Assembly: GCA_049609065.1 (NCBI GenBank)
Contig: JBMYYE010000061.1
Span: 1 to 14,583 of the forward strand
From: JBMYYE01 sp049609065
GTDB lineage: Bacteria; Pseudomonadota; Alphaproteobacteria; Rhodobacterales; Rhodobacteraceae
Length of the DNA: 14,583 bases
Reading direction: 5' to 3'
In this document: positions 1 to 7,807 of the stretch, one piece after another
Position numbering within the stretch: the first letter of the stretch is position 1
Layout: every line of letters starts with the position of its first letter
Notes under the pieces: generated by a model
Databases searched by the model: none
Told to the model about the DNA's origin: nothing
What the model saw: only the letters and a program-made list of their open reading frames with translations
Position numbers and translations under genes: made by a program

Positions 1-1027
1 GACGGAAACGACCTTGTTTCCCCTTGAGCATGTCAGAGAGTGATTTCAAAGGACGCTTATTTGCGCCCGTGATCACACGACCACGACGACCATTGTCAAA
101 GAGCGCATCCACAGATTCCTGCAACATACGTTTTTCGTTACGCACGATGATGTCAGGCGCACGAAGTTCGATCAAACGCTTCAAACGGTTGTTCCGGTTG
201 ATCACACGACGGTAAAGGTCGTTCAAATCAGACGTTGCAAAACGGCCGCCATCCAATGGCACCAATGGGCGCAATTCAGGTGGGATCACAGGCACAACGG
301 TCATGATCATCCACTCTGGACGGTTGCCAGATTCCAAGAAGCTCTCAACAACCTTAAGGCGTTTGATGATCTTCTTTGGTTTCAATTCGCCTGTTGCTTC
401 TGCGAGATCCGCACGGAGCGTCTCTGCTTCGGCTTCAAGGTCGATAGACTGCAACATTTCACGGATCGCTTCAGCGCCGATATTTGCTGTGAACGCGTCC
501 ATGCCGTAGGCATCTTGCGCATCCATGTACTCTTCTTCGCTCATGAGCTGACCGTAGTTCAGGTCAGTGAGACCCGGCTCAATCACCACATAGTTTTCAA
601 AGTACAAAATACGTTCGAGATCCCGAAGCGTCATATCAAGCATAAGGCCGATACGGCTCGGAAGGGATTTCAAGAACCAAATATGTGCAACTGGTGCTGC
701 AAGCTCAATATGGCCCATGCGCTCACGACGCACTTTTTGAAGCGTAACTTCAACACCACATTTTTCGCACACAACGCCGCGGTATTTCATGCGCTTATAT
801 TTGCCGCAAAGACATTCATAATCTTTGATTGGGCCAAAAATACGGGCACAGAAAAGACCGTCGCGCTCAGGCTTGAACGTCCGGTAGTTGATGGTTTCTG
901 GTTTCTTAATTTCACCGAATGACCATGACAAAATGCGCTCTGGCGATGCCAAAGACACTTTGATTTCGTCAAACACCTTAGGGGGCGTCAACGGGTTAAA
1001 CGGGTTGTTTGTAATTTCCTGGTTCAT
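1..1027 (-). CDS. rpoC: RNA polymerase beta' subunit, N-terminal part
   Basis: Catalytic beta' subunit of RNA polymerase, cut by the window edge; about 342 residues are visible. The N-terminus MNQEITNNPFNPLTPPKVFD is typical of alphaproteobacterial RpoC. The N-terminal zinc site is intact, with Cys72 and Cys74 (ECLCG) and Cys87 and Cys90 (VVCEKCG), matching the E. coli spacing. Later come the lid region (IPPELRPLVPLDGGRFATSD) and the rudder area, and the visible part stops inside the conserved SDMLKGKQGRFR stretch before the active-site domain. The ATG at 1025-1027 has an AAGGA Shine-Dalgarno 8 nt upstream. The gene lies 48 bp after rpoB and is surely cotranscribed with it. The catalytic NADFDGDQM motif lies outside the window. 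Confidence 0.97.
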   Translation of the reverse strand, partial: MNQEITNNPFNPLTPPKVFDEIKVSLASPERILSWSFGEIKKPETINYRTFKPERDGLFCARIFGPIKDYECLCGKYKRMKYRGVVCEKCGVEVTLQKVRRERMGHIELAAPVAHIWFLKSLPSRIGLMLDMTLRDLERILYFENYVVIEPGLTDLNYGQLMSEEEYMDAQDAYGMDAFTANIGAEAIREMLQSIDLEAEAETLRADLAEATGELKPKKIIKRLKVVESFLESGNRPEWMIMTVVPVIPPELRPLVPLDGGRFATSDLNDLYRRVINRNNRLKRLIELRAPDIIVRNEKRMLQESVDALFDNGRRGRVITGANKRPLKSLSDMLKGKQGRFR

Positions 1028-1060
1028 CTTGCGATTCCTTTAATTAGGGGATGGGATGGG

Positions 1061-1078
1061 TAAGGCGCGTACGCCTTA
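1061..1078 (-). repeat. Hairpin overlapping the rpoB stop codon
   Basis: Perfect 7-bp inverted repeat, TAAGGCG and CGCCTTA, around a 4-nt loop. The rpoB TAA stop forms the 5' edge of the stem in the mRNA. No U-run follows, so it is not an intrinsic terminator. It ends 33 bp before the rpoC start and could stabilise or mark a processing point between rpoB and rpoC. The function is inferred; the repeat itself is read directly. Confidence 0.5.
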
Positions 1079-4000
1079 CTCGTCCTCCGCATCCAGGAGT
1101 TCCATGTTGAGGCCGAGGCCCCGTACTTCTTTCACGAGAACGTTGAAGCTCTCTGGCACGCCGGCTTCGAAATTATCGTCGCCTTTGACGATGCTTTCAT
1201 AGACTTTTGTACGACCCGCAACGTCATCGGATTTAACCGTGAGCATTTCCTGGAGCGTATAAGCCGCGCCGTAAGCTTCGAGAGCCCAGACTTCCATTTC
1301 CCCGAAACGCTGACCACCAAATTGTGCTTTACCGCCCAATGGTTGCTGCGTGACAAGAGAGTATGGACCTGTTGAACGCGCGTGGATTTTGTCGTCCACA
1401 AGGTGGTGAAGTTTCAAGAGATACTTCACACCAACCGTTACAGGGCGTGCAAACTGTTCGCCTGTGCGGCCATCAAAGAGGACGGATTGACCACTCTCTG
1501 AGAAGCCCGCTTTTACAAGTGCTTCGTTCACGTCTGCTTCTTTTGCGCCGTCAAACACAGGTGTCGCGATTGGAACACCGCGGGTTACATTGCCCGCTGC
1601 TTCCAACACTTCACTTTCGTTCATGTCTTTGATGCCTTCGTCGTAAACGTTGTCACCATAGGCAATCTTCATCGCGTCACGCACAGGTGTCATATCGCCA
1701 GAACGGCGGTAATCTTGCAATGCTTCGTCGATTTGAATGCCAAGGCCACGTGACGCCCAACCCATGTGGGTCTCTAAGATCTGACCAACGTTCATCCGTG
1801 AAGGAACACCAAGCGGGTTCAAACAGAAATCAACCGGTGTCCCATCTGCGAGGAACGGCATGTCTTCCATTGGAACAACTTTGGAAATAACACCTTTGTT
1901 CCCGTGGCGACCCGCCATTTTATCGCCTGGCTGCAATTTGCGTTTCACCGCAACAAAGACTTTAACCATCTTCATCACACCTGGTGGCAAATCATCGCCG
2001 CGACGGACTTTTTCGACTTTGTCTTCAAAGCGCGCGTCAAGAATACGTTTTTGAACTTCGTATTGTTCGTGCAACGCTTCAACGTGCTGCGCATCGCTCT
2101 CATCTTCGAGAGCAAGCATCCACCAGTGACCTTTGCCAAGGCTTTCAAGAAGCGCCTCATCAATCACGGTGCCTGCTTTTACGCCTTTTGGACCTTTGAC
2201 CGCGGTCTTGCCGAGGATCATAGTTTTCAAACGGGCATAGATGTTGCGATCCAAAATAACGAGTTCGTCATCACGGTCACGAGCAAGGCGTTCCACCTCT
2301 TCGCGTTCGATCTGAACGGCACGCTCGTCTTTTTCCACGCCGTGGCGGTTAAAGACGCGAACTTCAACAACAGTCCCGAAATCACCTGGTTTCACACGCA
2401 AAGATGTGTCGCGCACATCAGATGCTTTTTCACCAAAGATCGCACGGAGGAGTTTTTCCTCAGGCGTCATTGGGCTTTCGCCTTTGGGTGTGATTTTACC
2501 AACGAGGATGTCACCTGGCTGCACTTCTGCACCCACATAAACGATACCCGCTTCGTCCAAGTTGCGAAGGGCTTCTTCGCCTACATTTGGAATGTCGCGT
2601 GTGATTTCCTCTGGGCCCAATTTCGTGTCACGTGCCGCCACTTCGAATTCTTCGATATGGACAGATGTGAACACGTCATCGCGCACAATACGTTCGGAAA
2701 TAAGGATCGAATCCTCATAGTTGTACCCGTTCCAAGGCATAAACGCGACGAGCACGTTTTTACCAAGCGCGAGCTCACCGATATCCGTAGATGGACCATC
2801 TGCGATCACTTCGCCTTTGCGCACAGTGTCCCCAACTTTCACCAATGGGCGTTGGTTGATACATGTGTTTTGGTTGGAACGTTGGAATTTGCGCATGCGG
2901 TAAATATCCACACCCGCGTCGCCCATAGTCAAATCTTCAGTTGCCCGAAGAACGATACGTGTCGCGTCGACTTGGTCGATTACGCCCGCGCGTGTCGCCA
3001 TGATCGCCGCGCCTGAATCGCGTGCTACAACTTCTTCGATCCCTGTGCCGACAAGTGGTGCTTCTGCTTGGAGCAAAGGCACCGCCTGACGCATCATGTT
3101 TGACCCCATCAATGCGCGGTTGGCGTCATCGTTTTCAAGGAATGGGATCAAAGACGCCGCAACAGACACAAGCTGTTTTGGAGACACGTCGATCAAGTCA
3201 ACTTGGTCTTTCATCGCGAGGGTGTATTCCCCACCACGACGCGAAGACACGAGGTCATTTTGGAATTTGCCATCATCTGTCAAATGCGCGTTGGCCTGCG
3301 CCACAGTGTGACGCATTTCTTCGGTCGCAGACATGTAGTGCACTTCGTCAGTCACTTTAGTGTCGACAACTTTACGATATGGCGTTTCGATGAAGCCGTA
3401 TTTGTTCACACGTGCGAATGTTGCCAAAGAGTTGATCAAACCAATGTTTGGACCCTCCGGTGTTTCAATCGGACACATACGACCATAGTGCGTTGGATGC
3501 ACATCGCGCACCTCAAAGCCTGCGCGTTCGCGAGTCAAACCCCCTGGGCCCAAAGCAGACAAGCGACGCTTGTGTGTGACTTCGGACAATGGGTTTGTTT
3601 GGTCCATGAACTGTGACAATTGGCTGGAGCCAAAGAATTCACGCACAGCTGCGGCGGCTGGTTTTGCGTTGATCAAGTCTTGTGGCATGACTGTGTCGAT
3701 TTCGACAGAAGACATACGTTCTTTGATCGCGCGTTCCATACGCAAGAGGCCAACACGGTATTGGTTTTCCATCAATTCACCAACGGAGCGCACACGGCGG
3801 TTCCCAAGGTGGTCAATGTCATCCACGCCGCCTTTGCCATCGCGAAGTTCAACCAAGGCTTTGATACAAGCAATGATGTCTTCACGGCGAAGCGTGCGCA
3901 TTGTGTCTTCTGCATCAAGGTTGAGACGCATGTTCATTTTCACGCGACCAACCGCAGAAAGATCATAGCGTTCGCTATCAAAGAACAACGTGTCAAAGAG

Positions 4001-5209
4001 AGCAGACGCGCTTTCAACGGTGGGTGGCTCACCCGGGCGCATCACACGGTAAATATCCATAAGCGCGGTTTCGCGGCTCATGTTTTTATCAACCGCAAGC
4101 GTTGAACGGATGTATGGGCCAACATTAACGTTATCAATGTCGAGCGTTGGGATATCTGTTACGCCAGCTTCGATAAGCTCTTGCAAAAGACCGCCAATCG
4201 CGTTGCCATCTTTGTCATATTCAACAGTGACTTCATCGCCGGCTTCGGCATAAATTGCGCCGGTTTCTTCGTTGATGATGTCTTTCGCAATGTAACGGCC
4301 AATGATCTGATCATGTGGGACAAGAAGGTCAGTGACTTTACCTTCTTCGATCAGTTTCTTAACCGCACGAGGCGTTACTTTCTTACCGGCTTCGGCAACC
4401 ACTTCGCCAGATTTGGCATCCACCAAATCAAAGGACGGACGCGTTGCTTTCACGCGCTCTGCAAAGAACTTGGTCACCCAGCCTTTGTTCTTTTTGAGCT
4501 TATAGTTCACCGTGTCGTAATATGCGTCACAGATGCCCTCTTGGTCGAGACCAAGCGCATAAAGCAATGTGGTTACAGGCAATTTACGGCGACGGTCGAT
4601 ACGGGCAAAGACAATGTCTTTTGCGTCGAATTCAAAGTCGAGCCAAGAACCGCGATAAGGAATGATACGGCATGCGAACAACAACTTACCAGAGCTGTGT
4701 GTTTTGCCTTTATCATGGTCAAAGAACACACCAGGCGAACGGTGCATTTGCGATACGATAACACGCTCAGTGCCGTTCACAACAAATGTGCCGTTTGGTG
4801 TCATCAAAGGCATATCGCCCATGAACACGTCTTGTTCTTTGATATCTTTAACGGATTTTGCGCCGGTATCTTCGTCGATATCAAACACGATCAAACGCAA
4901 CGTCACCTTCAACGGTGCGGCGTAAGTCATGTCGCGCTGCTGACATTCCTCAACATCATATTTTGGTTCTTCAAGTTCGTATTTTACGAACTCAAGAATG
5001 GATGTTTCGTTAAAATCCTTAATTGGAAATACGGATTGGAAAACGGCGTTAATGCCTTCTCCATCCAACGGGAGATCTTGATCACCTGACTTCAAAAAGA
5101 GGTCATAAGAAGATTTCTGAACCTCAATAAGGTTCGGCATCTCAAGAACTTCGCGAATTTTACCAAAGTATTTACGTAGCCGTTTCTGGCCTAGGTAGCT
5201 CTGCGCCAT
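1076..5209 (-). CDS. rpoB: RNA polymerase beta subunit
   Basis: Beta subunit of RNA polymerase; with beta' it forms the active centre and carries the rifampicin pocket. With the start chosen here it has 1377 residues (E. coli 1342; Rhodobacteraceae about 1380). I use the ATG giving MAQSYLGQKRLRKYFGKIRE because AAGGTGA, a good Shine-Dalgarno, stands 8 nt upstream and related proteins start here. An upstream ATG at 5240-5242 would add 11 residues but has no clear ribosome binding site. The rifampicin region around residues 520-545 (SSQLSQFMDQTNPLSE, THKRRLSALGPGG) keeps the Gln, Asp, His, Arg and Ser targeted by the drug, so a sensitive enzyme is expected. The active-site segment GDKMAGRHGNKGV is near residues 1090-1110. 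The C-terminus ends VKEVRGLGLNMELLD. It is preceded by a 245-bp structured spacer after rplL. Confidence 0.97.
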   Translation of the reverse strand: MAQSYLGQKRLRKYFGKIREVLEMPNLIEVQKSSYDLFLKSGDQDLPLDGEGINAVFQSVFPIKDFNETSILEFVKYELEEPKYDVEECQQRDMTYAAPLKVTLRLIVFDIDEDTGAKSVKDIKEQDVFMGDMPLMTPNGTFVVNGTERVIVSQMHRSPGVFFDHDKGKTHSSGKLLFACRIIPYRGSWLDFEFDAKDIVFARIDRRRKLPVTTLLYALGLDQEGICDAYYDTVNYKLKKNKGWVTKFFAERVKATRPSFDLVDAKSGEVVAEAGKKVTPRAVKKLIEEGKVTDLLVPHDQIIGRYIAKDIINEETGAIYAEAGDEVTVEYDKDGNAIGGLLQELIEAGVTDIPTLDIDNVNVGPYIRSTLAVDKNMSRETALMDIYRVMRPGEPPTVESASALFDTLFFDSERYDLSAVGRVKMNMRLNLDAEDTMRTLRREDIIACIKALVELRDGKGGVDDIDHLGNRRVRSVGELMENQYRVGLLRMERAIKERMSSVEIDTVMPQDLINAKPAAAAVREFFGSSQLSQFMDQTNPLSEVTHKRRLSALGPGGLTRERAGFEVRDVHPTHYGRMCPIETPEGPNIGLINSLATFARVNKYGFIETPYRKVVDTKVTDEVHYMSATEEMRHTVAQANAHLTDDGKFQNDLVSSRRGGEYTLAMKDQVDLIDVSPKQLVSVAASLIPFLENDDANRALMGSNMMRQAVPLLQAEAPLVGTGIEEVVARDSGAAIMATRAGVIDQVDATRIVLRATEDLTMGDAGVDIYRMRKFQRSNQNTCINQRPLVKVGDTVRKGEVIADGPSTDIGELALGKNVLVAFMPWNGYNYEDSILISERIVRDDVFTSVHIEEFEVAARDTKLGPEEITRDIPNVGEEALRNLDEAGIVYVGAEVQPGDILVGKITPKGESPMTPEEKLLRAIFGEKASDVRDTSLRVKPGDFGTVVEVRVFNRHGVEKDERAVQIEREEVERLARDRDDELVILDRNIYARLKTMILGKTAVKGPKGVKAGTVIDEALLESLGKGHWWMLALEDESDAQHVEALHEQYEVQKRILDARFEDKVEKVRRGDDLPPGVMKMVKVFVAVKRKLQPGDKMAGRHGNKGVISKVVPMEDMPFLADGTPVDFCLNPLGVPSRMNVGQILETHMGWASRGLGIQIDEALQDYRRSGDMTPVRDAMKIAYGDNVYDEGIKDMNESEVLEAAGNVTRGVPIATPVFDGAKEADVNEALVKAGFSESGQSVLFDGRTGEQFARPVTVGVKYLLKLHHLVDDKIHARSTGPYSLVTQQPLGGKAQFGGQRFGEMEVWALEAYGAAYTLQEMLTVKSDDVAGRTKVYESIVKGDDNFEAGVPESFNVLVKEVRGLGLNMELLDAEDE

Positions 5210-5291
5210 GCTATAGGTCACCTTCATTGTTTTCGCGGGCATGAACCGTCGGGGTCACGGGGCATGCCGCTCACGAAATAGGGTTGCTTCG

Positions 5292-5321
5292 GACCAATTC
5301 TCGCAAACCGTCCCACTGGTC
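5292..5321 (-). other. Weak stem-loop in the rpoB leader
   Basis: In the mRNA, GACCAGU can pair with AUUGGUC (7 bp with one G.U) across a 16-nt loop, about 85 nt before the rpoB start. The loop is long and no U-run follows. It may only be part of a larger fold of the rplL-rpoB spacer. Confidence 0.25.
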
Positions 5322-5385
5322 TGCACCCGATCCTATGAACCTACCCAAGAAAAGATTATGAAATAACCTTTGCTAAGACAGGTTT

Positions 5386-5415
5386 GGCTGAACCCGAATT
5401 TCTTCGGATCCAGCC
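5386..5415 (-). promoter_or_regulatory. 13-bp GAAA-tetraloop hairpin between rplL and rpoB
   Basis: The mRNA forms an uninterrupted 13-bp stem, GGCUGGAUCCGAA with UUCGGGUUCAGCC including two G.U pairs, closed by a GAAA (GNRA) tetraloop. It lies about 39 nt after the rplL stop and about 176 nt before the rpoB start. No U-run follows, so termination is not supported by the sequence alone. In E. coli the same spacer holds a partial attenuator and an RNase III cleavage site that set the ratio of L7/L12 to RNA polymerase. This hairpin is the obvious candidate for the equivalent role, most plausibly as an RNase III substrate or a stabilising 3' end for rplL mRNA. Confidence 0.6.
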
Positions 5416-5425
5416 AGAATTTTCA

Positions 5426-5454
5426 TTCAAACGAAGGCAAAACCTTCAGTTGAA
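5426..5454 (-). repeat. Hairpin immediately after the rplL stop
   Basis: Directly after the rplL TAA, UUCAA and UUGAA form an outer 5-bp stem, and GAAGG and CCUUC an inner 5-bp stem around a UUUUG loop, with a 2+2 internal loop between them. It is followed 10 nt later by the stronger GAAA hairpin. It may protect the 3' end of the abundant rplJL mRNA; this role is inferred. Confidence 0.4.
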
Positions 5455-5829
5455 TTAAGCAACTTCGACTTCAGCACCAGCTGCTTCGAGTTTCGCTTTA
5501 ACGTCTTCTGCTTCAGCTTTATCAACGCCTTCTTTGATTTTGCCGCCAGCTTCAACAAGCTCTTTAGCTTCTTTGAGGCCAAGACCAGTGATGCCGCGAA
5601 CTTCTTTGATCACGTTGATTTTAGAAGCGCCTGCATTTTTGAGAACAACGTCAAATTCTGTTTTCTCTTCTGCAGCAGCACCGCCAGCGTCTGCGCCACC
5701 AGCAACCATTACAGCGCCGCCAGCAGCAGGCTCAATGCCGTACTCGTCTTTAAGGATAGTTTTAAGTTCTTGTGCTTCGAGAAGTGTAAGACCTACGATC
5801 TCTTCAGCAAGTTTTTTCAGATCAGCCAT
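5455..5829 (-). CDS. rplL: 50S ribosomal protein L7/L12
   Basis: Stalk protein that recruits and stimulates translational GTPases; it binds as dimers to L10. It has 124 residues, the usual length. The N-terminal dimerisation helices (MADLKKLAEEIVGLTLLEAQ) are followed by an Ala/Gly-rich hinge around residues 35-53 (AAGGAVMVAGGADAGG). The compact C-terminal domain carries KTEFDVVL, INVIKEVRGITGLGLKEAK and LVEAGGKIKEGVDK, the surface that contacts EF-Tu and EF-G. It lies 74 bp after rplJ. Its Shine-Dalgarno is weak (GGAA about 9 nt from the ATG), so translation may be coupled to or boosted by structure in the rplJ-rplL spacer. Confidence 0.97.
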   Translation of the reverse strand: MADLKKLAEEIVGLTLLEAQELKTILKDEYGIEPAAGGAVMVAGGADAGGAAAEEKTEFDVVLKNAGASKINVIKEVRGITGLGLKEAKELVEAGGKIKEGVDKAEAEDVKAKLEAAGAEVEVA

Positions 5830-5865
5830 TTTACTGTTTCCGTCTATTTAATGTTTGTGTTCCAA

Positions 5866-5885
5866 CGTCATGGGATATCCATACG
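5866..5885 (-). repeat. Small stem-loop in the rplJ-rplL spacer
   Basis: CGUAUGG pairs with CCAU-ACG (one bulged G) around a short loop, 18 nt after the rplJ stop and 36 nt before the rplL start. It is short and could be chance. If real it may influence the higher translation of L12 relative to L10. Confidence 0.2.
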
Positions 5886-5903
5886 ATGGTCTCATAAGAT
5901 TGC

Positions 5904-6416
5904 TTAAGCAGCCTTGTCCTCGATAGTGGACAAAACGCCCGCGATGTTCGATGCAGGAGCGCCAATTGCGCCTGCGATGTTGGAAGCAGGTGCGCCGATA
6001 CAGCCAACGATAGAGGAAATAAGTTCCTCACGTGACGGCATAGCAGCAACAACTTTAACACCAGCAGGATCAAGAGCATTCTCACCCATAGCACCACCAA
6101 GGATAACGAATTTTTCGTTATCTTTAGCATAGCTTTCCGCGATCTTGGCCGCAGCCACAGGATCCTCGGAATAGGTAAGAACGGTCATCCCCGAAAGAAG
6201 GTCCCCAATGCTTTCGCATGGTTTACCCTCAAGGGCGATCTTGGCGAGCCTGTTCTTTGCAACGCGAACTGCACCACCTGCTTCGCTCATACGAGCGCGC
6301 AAGTCTTGCATCTCAGCAACCGTGAGACCTTCGTAGCGGGAAACCACTACAACGCCAGAGCTTTCAAAGATTTCGCCTAGTTCTGAAACTAGGGCTTCTT
6401 TTTGTGCTCTATCCAC
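5904..6416 (-). CDS. rplJ: 50S ribosomal protein L10
   Basis: Base of the ribosomal stalk: the N-terminal domain binds 23S rRNA together with L11 and the C-terminal helix binds L7/L12 dimers. It has 170 residues. The sequence shows MDRAQKEALVSELGEIF, VVSRYEGLTVAEMQDLRARM and GGAVRVAKNRLAKIAL, all typical of L10. The C-terminal region has a tandem near-repeat, CIGAPASNIAGAIGAPASNIAG, in the part that holds the L12-binding helix. The start is GTG at 6414-6416, with GGAG 7 nt upstream. That GGAG lies directly downstream of a terminator-like hairpin and U-run, so expression is probably controlled in the leader. L10 with L12 is known to repress its own operon in several bacteria. Confidence 0.96.
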   Translation of the reverse strand: MDRAQKEALVSELGEIFESSGVVVVSRYEGLTVAEMQDLRARMSEAGGAVRVAKNRLAKIALEGKPCESIGDLLSGMTVLTYSEDPVAAAKIAESYAKDNEKFVILGGAMGENALDPAGVKVVAAMPSREELISSIVGCIGAPASNIAGAIGAPASNIAGVLSTIEDKAA

Positions 6417-6427
6417 AGTTTTACTCC

Positions 6428-6452
6428 AAAAAATGGGAAGCTTCCGCCTCCC
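6428..6452 (-). terminator. rplJ: Terminator-like hairpin just before the rplJ ribosome binding site
   Basis: GGGAGG pairs with CUUCCC (6 bp, one G.U) across a 6-nt loop; A and then six U residues follow. The GGAG Shine-Dalgarno of rplJ starts right after this U-run. It therefore has the form of an intrinsic terminator placed as an attenuator in the rplJL-rpoBC leader. The stem is short, so strong constitutive termination is unlikely. B. subtilis is known to control rplJL by L10(L12)4-dependent attenuation, whereas E. coli uses translational repression. Confidence 0.5.
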
Positions 6453-6463
6453 GGCTCAGTTTT

Positions 6464-6540
6464 GCCCCACCTTATGGTGGGACGTTCGGGTCCAATTTCA
6501 GGGTCCCGAGCCTAGATCACCCGAAGGTCATTGCCCTTCG
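6464..6540 (-). promoter_or_regulatory. L10-type leader RNA of rplJL
   Basis: The 250-bp rplA-rplJ spacer holds several stems in the mRNA. CGAAGG/CCUUCG has a 7-nt loop (6522-6540) and can be extended by UCAC/GUGA across a small bulge. UCGGG/CCCGA encloses a 14-nt segment. A perfect 8-bp stem GUCCCACC/GGUGGGGC with loop AUAA lies at 6464-6483. An upstream GGCUC can also pair with GAGCC just before the terminator-like stem. The position and multi-stem layout fit the L10 leader family, which imitates the L10 site on 23S rRNA. I could not fold it or test a covariance model. Confidence 0.55.
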
Positions 6541-6608
6541 TGAAATTCGTCTCGTTTCCCATCTCAGGAAGGAATTATGGGTTACCCCACCCTCCGTCTC
6601 GGACAGAA

Positions 6609-6658
6609 GACAGGGCCAAATAAATCAGCCCTGCCATTTACCTTGGGTTGCCCCAAAG
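6609..6658 (-). other. Two tandem hairpins after rplA
   Basis: Starting 8 nt after the rplA stop, CUUUGGG pairs with CCCAAGG around a GCAA tetraloop (6641-6658). Five nt later GGCAGGGCU pairs with GGCCCUGUC, 9 bp with two G.U pairs and a 9-nt loop (6609-6635), followed by the U-rich UUCUGU. Neither has a clean U-run. They may form the 3' end of rplKA mRNA or partial termination before the rplJ leader. Confidence 0.45.
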
Positions 6659-6666
6659 CAAAATTC

Positions 6667-7365
6667 TTACGCGTCGATCGCGCTGTCTACGTCAATAGAA
6701 ACACCTGGGCCCATTGTTGAGGACAAGGAGATTTTCTTAACGTAAGCGCCTTTGGCGCCAGCTGGGCGTGCTTTAACAACTGCGTCGATGAAAGCTTCTA
6801 CGTTTTCAACGAGCTTTGCTTCGTCAAAAGAGGCTTTCCCAACACCAGCATGTACAACACCAGCTTTTTCAACTTTAAACTGCACTTCACCGCCTTTGGC
6901 AGCTTCAACAGCAGCTTTAACATCCATAGTCACCGTGCCAACTTTTGGGTTTGGCATAAGGTTACGTGGACCGAGAACCTTACCAAGACGACCAACAACA
7001 GGCATCATGTCAGGTGTCGCGATGCAGCGATCAAACTCAATGGTGCCGCCTTGAACGGTTTCCATGAGGTCCTCTGCACCAACGATGTCTGCGCCCGCTG
7101 CTTTTGCTTCGTCTGCTTTTGCATCACGTGCAAATACAGCAACACGAACTGTTTTGCCTGTGCCATTTGGAAGAGCAACAACACCACGAACCATTTGGTC
7201 CGCGTGACGTGGGTCAACACCCAAAACAACAGCCATTTCGAGTGTTTCGTCGAATTTAGCTTTTGCGTTTGCTTTTACGAGAGCAACAGCATCGGCAACA
7301 GAAAGGTTGTCTTTACCAGCGAATGCTTCGCGCGCAGCGCGTGTACGTTTACCAAGCTTAGCCAT
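6667..7365 (-). CDS. rplA: 50S ribosomal protein L1
   Basis: Two-domain protein of the L1 stalk that helps release E-site tRNA and represses translation of its own rplKA mRNA. It has 232 residues (E. coli 234). The sequence shows MAKLGKRTRAAREAF, KFDETLEMAVVLGVDPRHADQ, the mobile-domain segment MMPVVGRLGKVLGPRNLMPNPK, GTVTMDVKAAVEAAKGG and the C-terminal STMGPGVSIDVDS. Its ATG overlaps the rplK TAA in TAATG, and its Shine-Dalgarno GAGGTGA lies within the last rplK codons. Translation of the two should be coupled, which lets L1 control both from one operator before rplK. Confidence 0.97.
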   Translation of the reverse strand: MAKLGKRTRAAREAFAGKDNLSVADAVALVKANAKAKFDETLEMAVVLGVDPRHADQMVRGVVALPNGTGKTVRVAVFARDAKADEAKAAGADIVGAEDLMETVQGGTIEFDRCIATPDMMPVVGRLGKVLGPRNLMPNPKVGTVTMDVKAAVEAAKGGEVQFKVEKAGVVHAGVGKASFDEAKLVENVEAFIDAVVKARPAGAKGAYVKKISLSSTMGPGVSIDVDSAIDA

Positions 7366-7790
7366 TACTTCACCTCGATGCCCATGGAGCGCGCAGAACC
7401 AAGGATAATCTGCATAGCAGCATCGATGTCATTCGCGTTCAAGTCTTTCATCTTCGCTTCCGCGATTTCTTTAACCTGTGCAGCAGTCACAGAACCGACA
7501 ATGTCGCGGCCTGGATTTGTTGCGCCAGATTTAACTTTCGCAGCTTTCTTAAGGAAATAGGACGCAGGTGGCGTCTTAATGTCCATCGTGAAAGATTTGT
7601 CTTGGTAGTAAGTAATGATAGTCGGGCAAGGTGCACCAGGCTCAAGTTCCTGTGTTTTCGCGTTAAACGCTTTACAGAATTCCATGATGTTGATGCCACG
7701 TTGACCAAGCGCCGGACCCACGGGTGGGGACGGGTTGGCTTGACCTGCAGGAACCTGCAGCTTCATTGTGCCAGCGAGTTTTTTAGCCAT
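7365..7790 (-). CDS. rplK: 50S ribosomal protein L11
   Basis: Binds the GTPase-associated centre of 23S rRNA with L10 and is the site of thiostrepton action and RelA signalling. It has 141 residues (E. coli 142). It contains KLQVPAGQANPSPPVGPALGQRGINIMEF with the conserved proline-rich linker region, and the C-terminal rRNA-binding domain with DIVGSVTAAQVKEIAEAKM and GSARSMGIEV. A strong Shine-Dalgarno AAAGGAGA lies 6 nt before the ATG and directly after the candidate L1 operator. It overlaps rplA by one base. Confidence 0.97.
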   Translation of the reverse strand: MAKKLAGTMKLQVPAGQANPSPPVGPALGQRGINIMEFCKAFNAKTQELEPGAPCPTIITYYQDKSFTMDIKTPPASYFLKKAAKVKSGATNPGRDIVGSVTAAQVKEIAEAKMKDLNANDIDAAMQIILGSARSMGIEVK

Positions 7791-7807
7791 TTGGCTTCTC
7801 CTTTAAT

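Noticed and set aside
1904..3016. 370-codon open frame on the plus strand within rpoB
   Set aside because: It is antisense to rpoB; its long open run reflects rpoB codon bias, the product has no recognisable domain, and rpoB is intact over the same bases.
3588..3640. Rifampicin-resistance substitution in RpoB
   Set aside because: The Thr in DQTNPLSE differs from E. coli Asn518, but I recall it as normal in alphaproteobacteria, and the main resistance positions are wild type.
4181..5089. 302-codon open frame on the plus strand within rpoB
   Set aside because: Same reason: a shadow of a strongly conserved minus-strand gene, with low-complexity Phe/His-rich composition typical of such shadows.
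5210..5242. 11-codon N-terminal extension of rpoB
   Set aside because: No Shine-Dalgarno before it, whereas AAGGTGA precedes the MAQSYLGQ start at ideal spacing.
6850..7560. 236-codon plus-strand frame across rplA and rplK
   Set aside because: It spans two certain ribosomal protein genes in antisense and has no ribosome binding site or domain.
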